This document shows, piece after piece, positions 63,801 to 64,000 of a stretch of DNA of 64,000 nt (position 1 is its first letter; each line of letters opens with the position of its first letter). Made by a program: the position numbers and the translations under genes. The notes under the pieces were generated by a model. That model was not told where the DNA came from. It saw nothing but the letters and a program-made list of their open reading frames with translations, and did not search any database. The stretch is from Paramecium tetraurelia (taxonomy: Eukaryota > Ciliophora > Oligohymenophorea > Peniculida > Parameciidae), in NCBI RefSeq assembly GCF_000165425.1, contig NW_001798996.1, positions 3,072 through 67,071 of the forward strand, in the 5' to 3' direction.

Positions 63801-64000
63801 AATACCCATGGGTGTTTGTTTGCATACTTATATTTCAAACCTTGCTCTACTTAGCATTGGCGATTCTTATAGATCATCGACAATTATTATCAGTAAATCA
63901 ATAACCAATCATTGTCGAATCCAAAGATGGAGATGTCATCTAAGAAGCCAAAAGAGTTTAAAATGAATCCTGTTAAGATAGAGTCATCGCTAGGAGGATC
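60832..64000 (+). CDS. ABCA-type ABC transporter, cut by the right edge
   Basis: First half-and-more of a full-length ABCA. The N-terminal end (MQREFQGLKQFLYCTNK) needs one correction near 60890-60950. Transmembrane domain 1 includes MSLLLLTRNVITAMISEKSE and the helices after intron 61235-61260. Then comes the ABCA-like YLDQVVPNEYGTNKHPLFFL. NBD1: Walker A LLGHNGAGKTTA, signature QLSGGNKRKL, Walker B VIFLDEPTSGMDP, H-loop LTTHHLDEAE. A second transmembrane domain follows (63060-63880) and NBD2 lies beyond the edge. Further introns are at about 61582-61604 and 61961-61985. ABCA proteins move lipids across membranes. Confidence 0.9.

Noticed and set aside
1-64000. Prokaryotic genome full of short genes or pseudogenes
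   Set aside because: TAA/TAG reassignment, 20-29-nt introns, eukaryotic 5S rRNA and RSP9, Fab1 and Myb proteins show a ciliate nucleus.
1-64000. Telomere repeats at the ends, tRNA genes, CRISPR or IS elements
   Set aside because: I looked for C4A2/G4T2-type repeats, tRNA box A/B pairs and transposase frames and found none I could support.

Overview
The window is nuclear DNA of a ciliate, very probably a Paramecium macronuclear chromosome. Three signs agree. Long conserved proteins read through TAA and TAG, which must mean glutamine, and TGA is the only stop. Introns are 20-29 nt, mostly GTA...TAG, and splicing them restores frame inside recognisable domains. The DNA is very AT-rich, genes lie on both strands and spacers are short. 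Only a bacterial-code view makes it look like a field of broken ORFs.

Layout. 1-3.5 kb (-): SecA-type motor ATPase. 3.8-7.8 kb (-): large cysteine-rich membrane protein. 9-21.4 kb: a cluster in which a C-x2-H/C-x2-C zinc module and coiled coils are joined to TLDc (twice) or WD40, beside a B-box-like/SPRY-like gene and a 1338-residue type I membrane protein. 22-23.7 kb: a decaying reading frame and the first of three small helix-turn-helix genes. 24.6-31.6 kb: PP2C phosphatase, Alba protein with an RDN-repeat tail, MORN protein, importin-alpha-like protein, radial spoke protein RSP9 and a small membrane protein. 32-39.2 kb: DENN-domain protein divergent from a Fab1/PIKfyve lipid kinase. 39.6-47.8 kb: two ubiquitin-like proteins, two 5S rRNA genes, an HP1-like chromodomain protein and two multi-pass membrane proteins. 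49-52.6 kb: CFAP77-like ciliary protein, a small acylation-type protein, an RBBP4/MSI1-like WD40 gene with in-frame TGAs, and the second HTH gene. 53-58.6 kb: C2-like 977-residue protein, three-repeat Myb protein and an unknown gene. 59.8-64 kb: third HTH gene and an ABCA transporter cut by the right edge.

The genes do not form one pathway. Themes are cilia (RSP9, CFAP77-like, MORN), membrane traffic and phosphoinositides (DENN, Fab1, C2), chromatin (HP1-like, RBBP4-like, Myb, Alba) and small regulatory proteins (two Ubl, three HTH). Two divergent pairs have start codons only 11 and 25 bp apart. At least eight genes need a single-base correction, often beside a homopolymer, to keep frame. That points to an unpolished assembly or to recent decay, and it limits the precision of several models.
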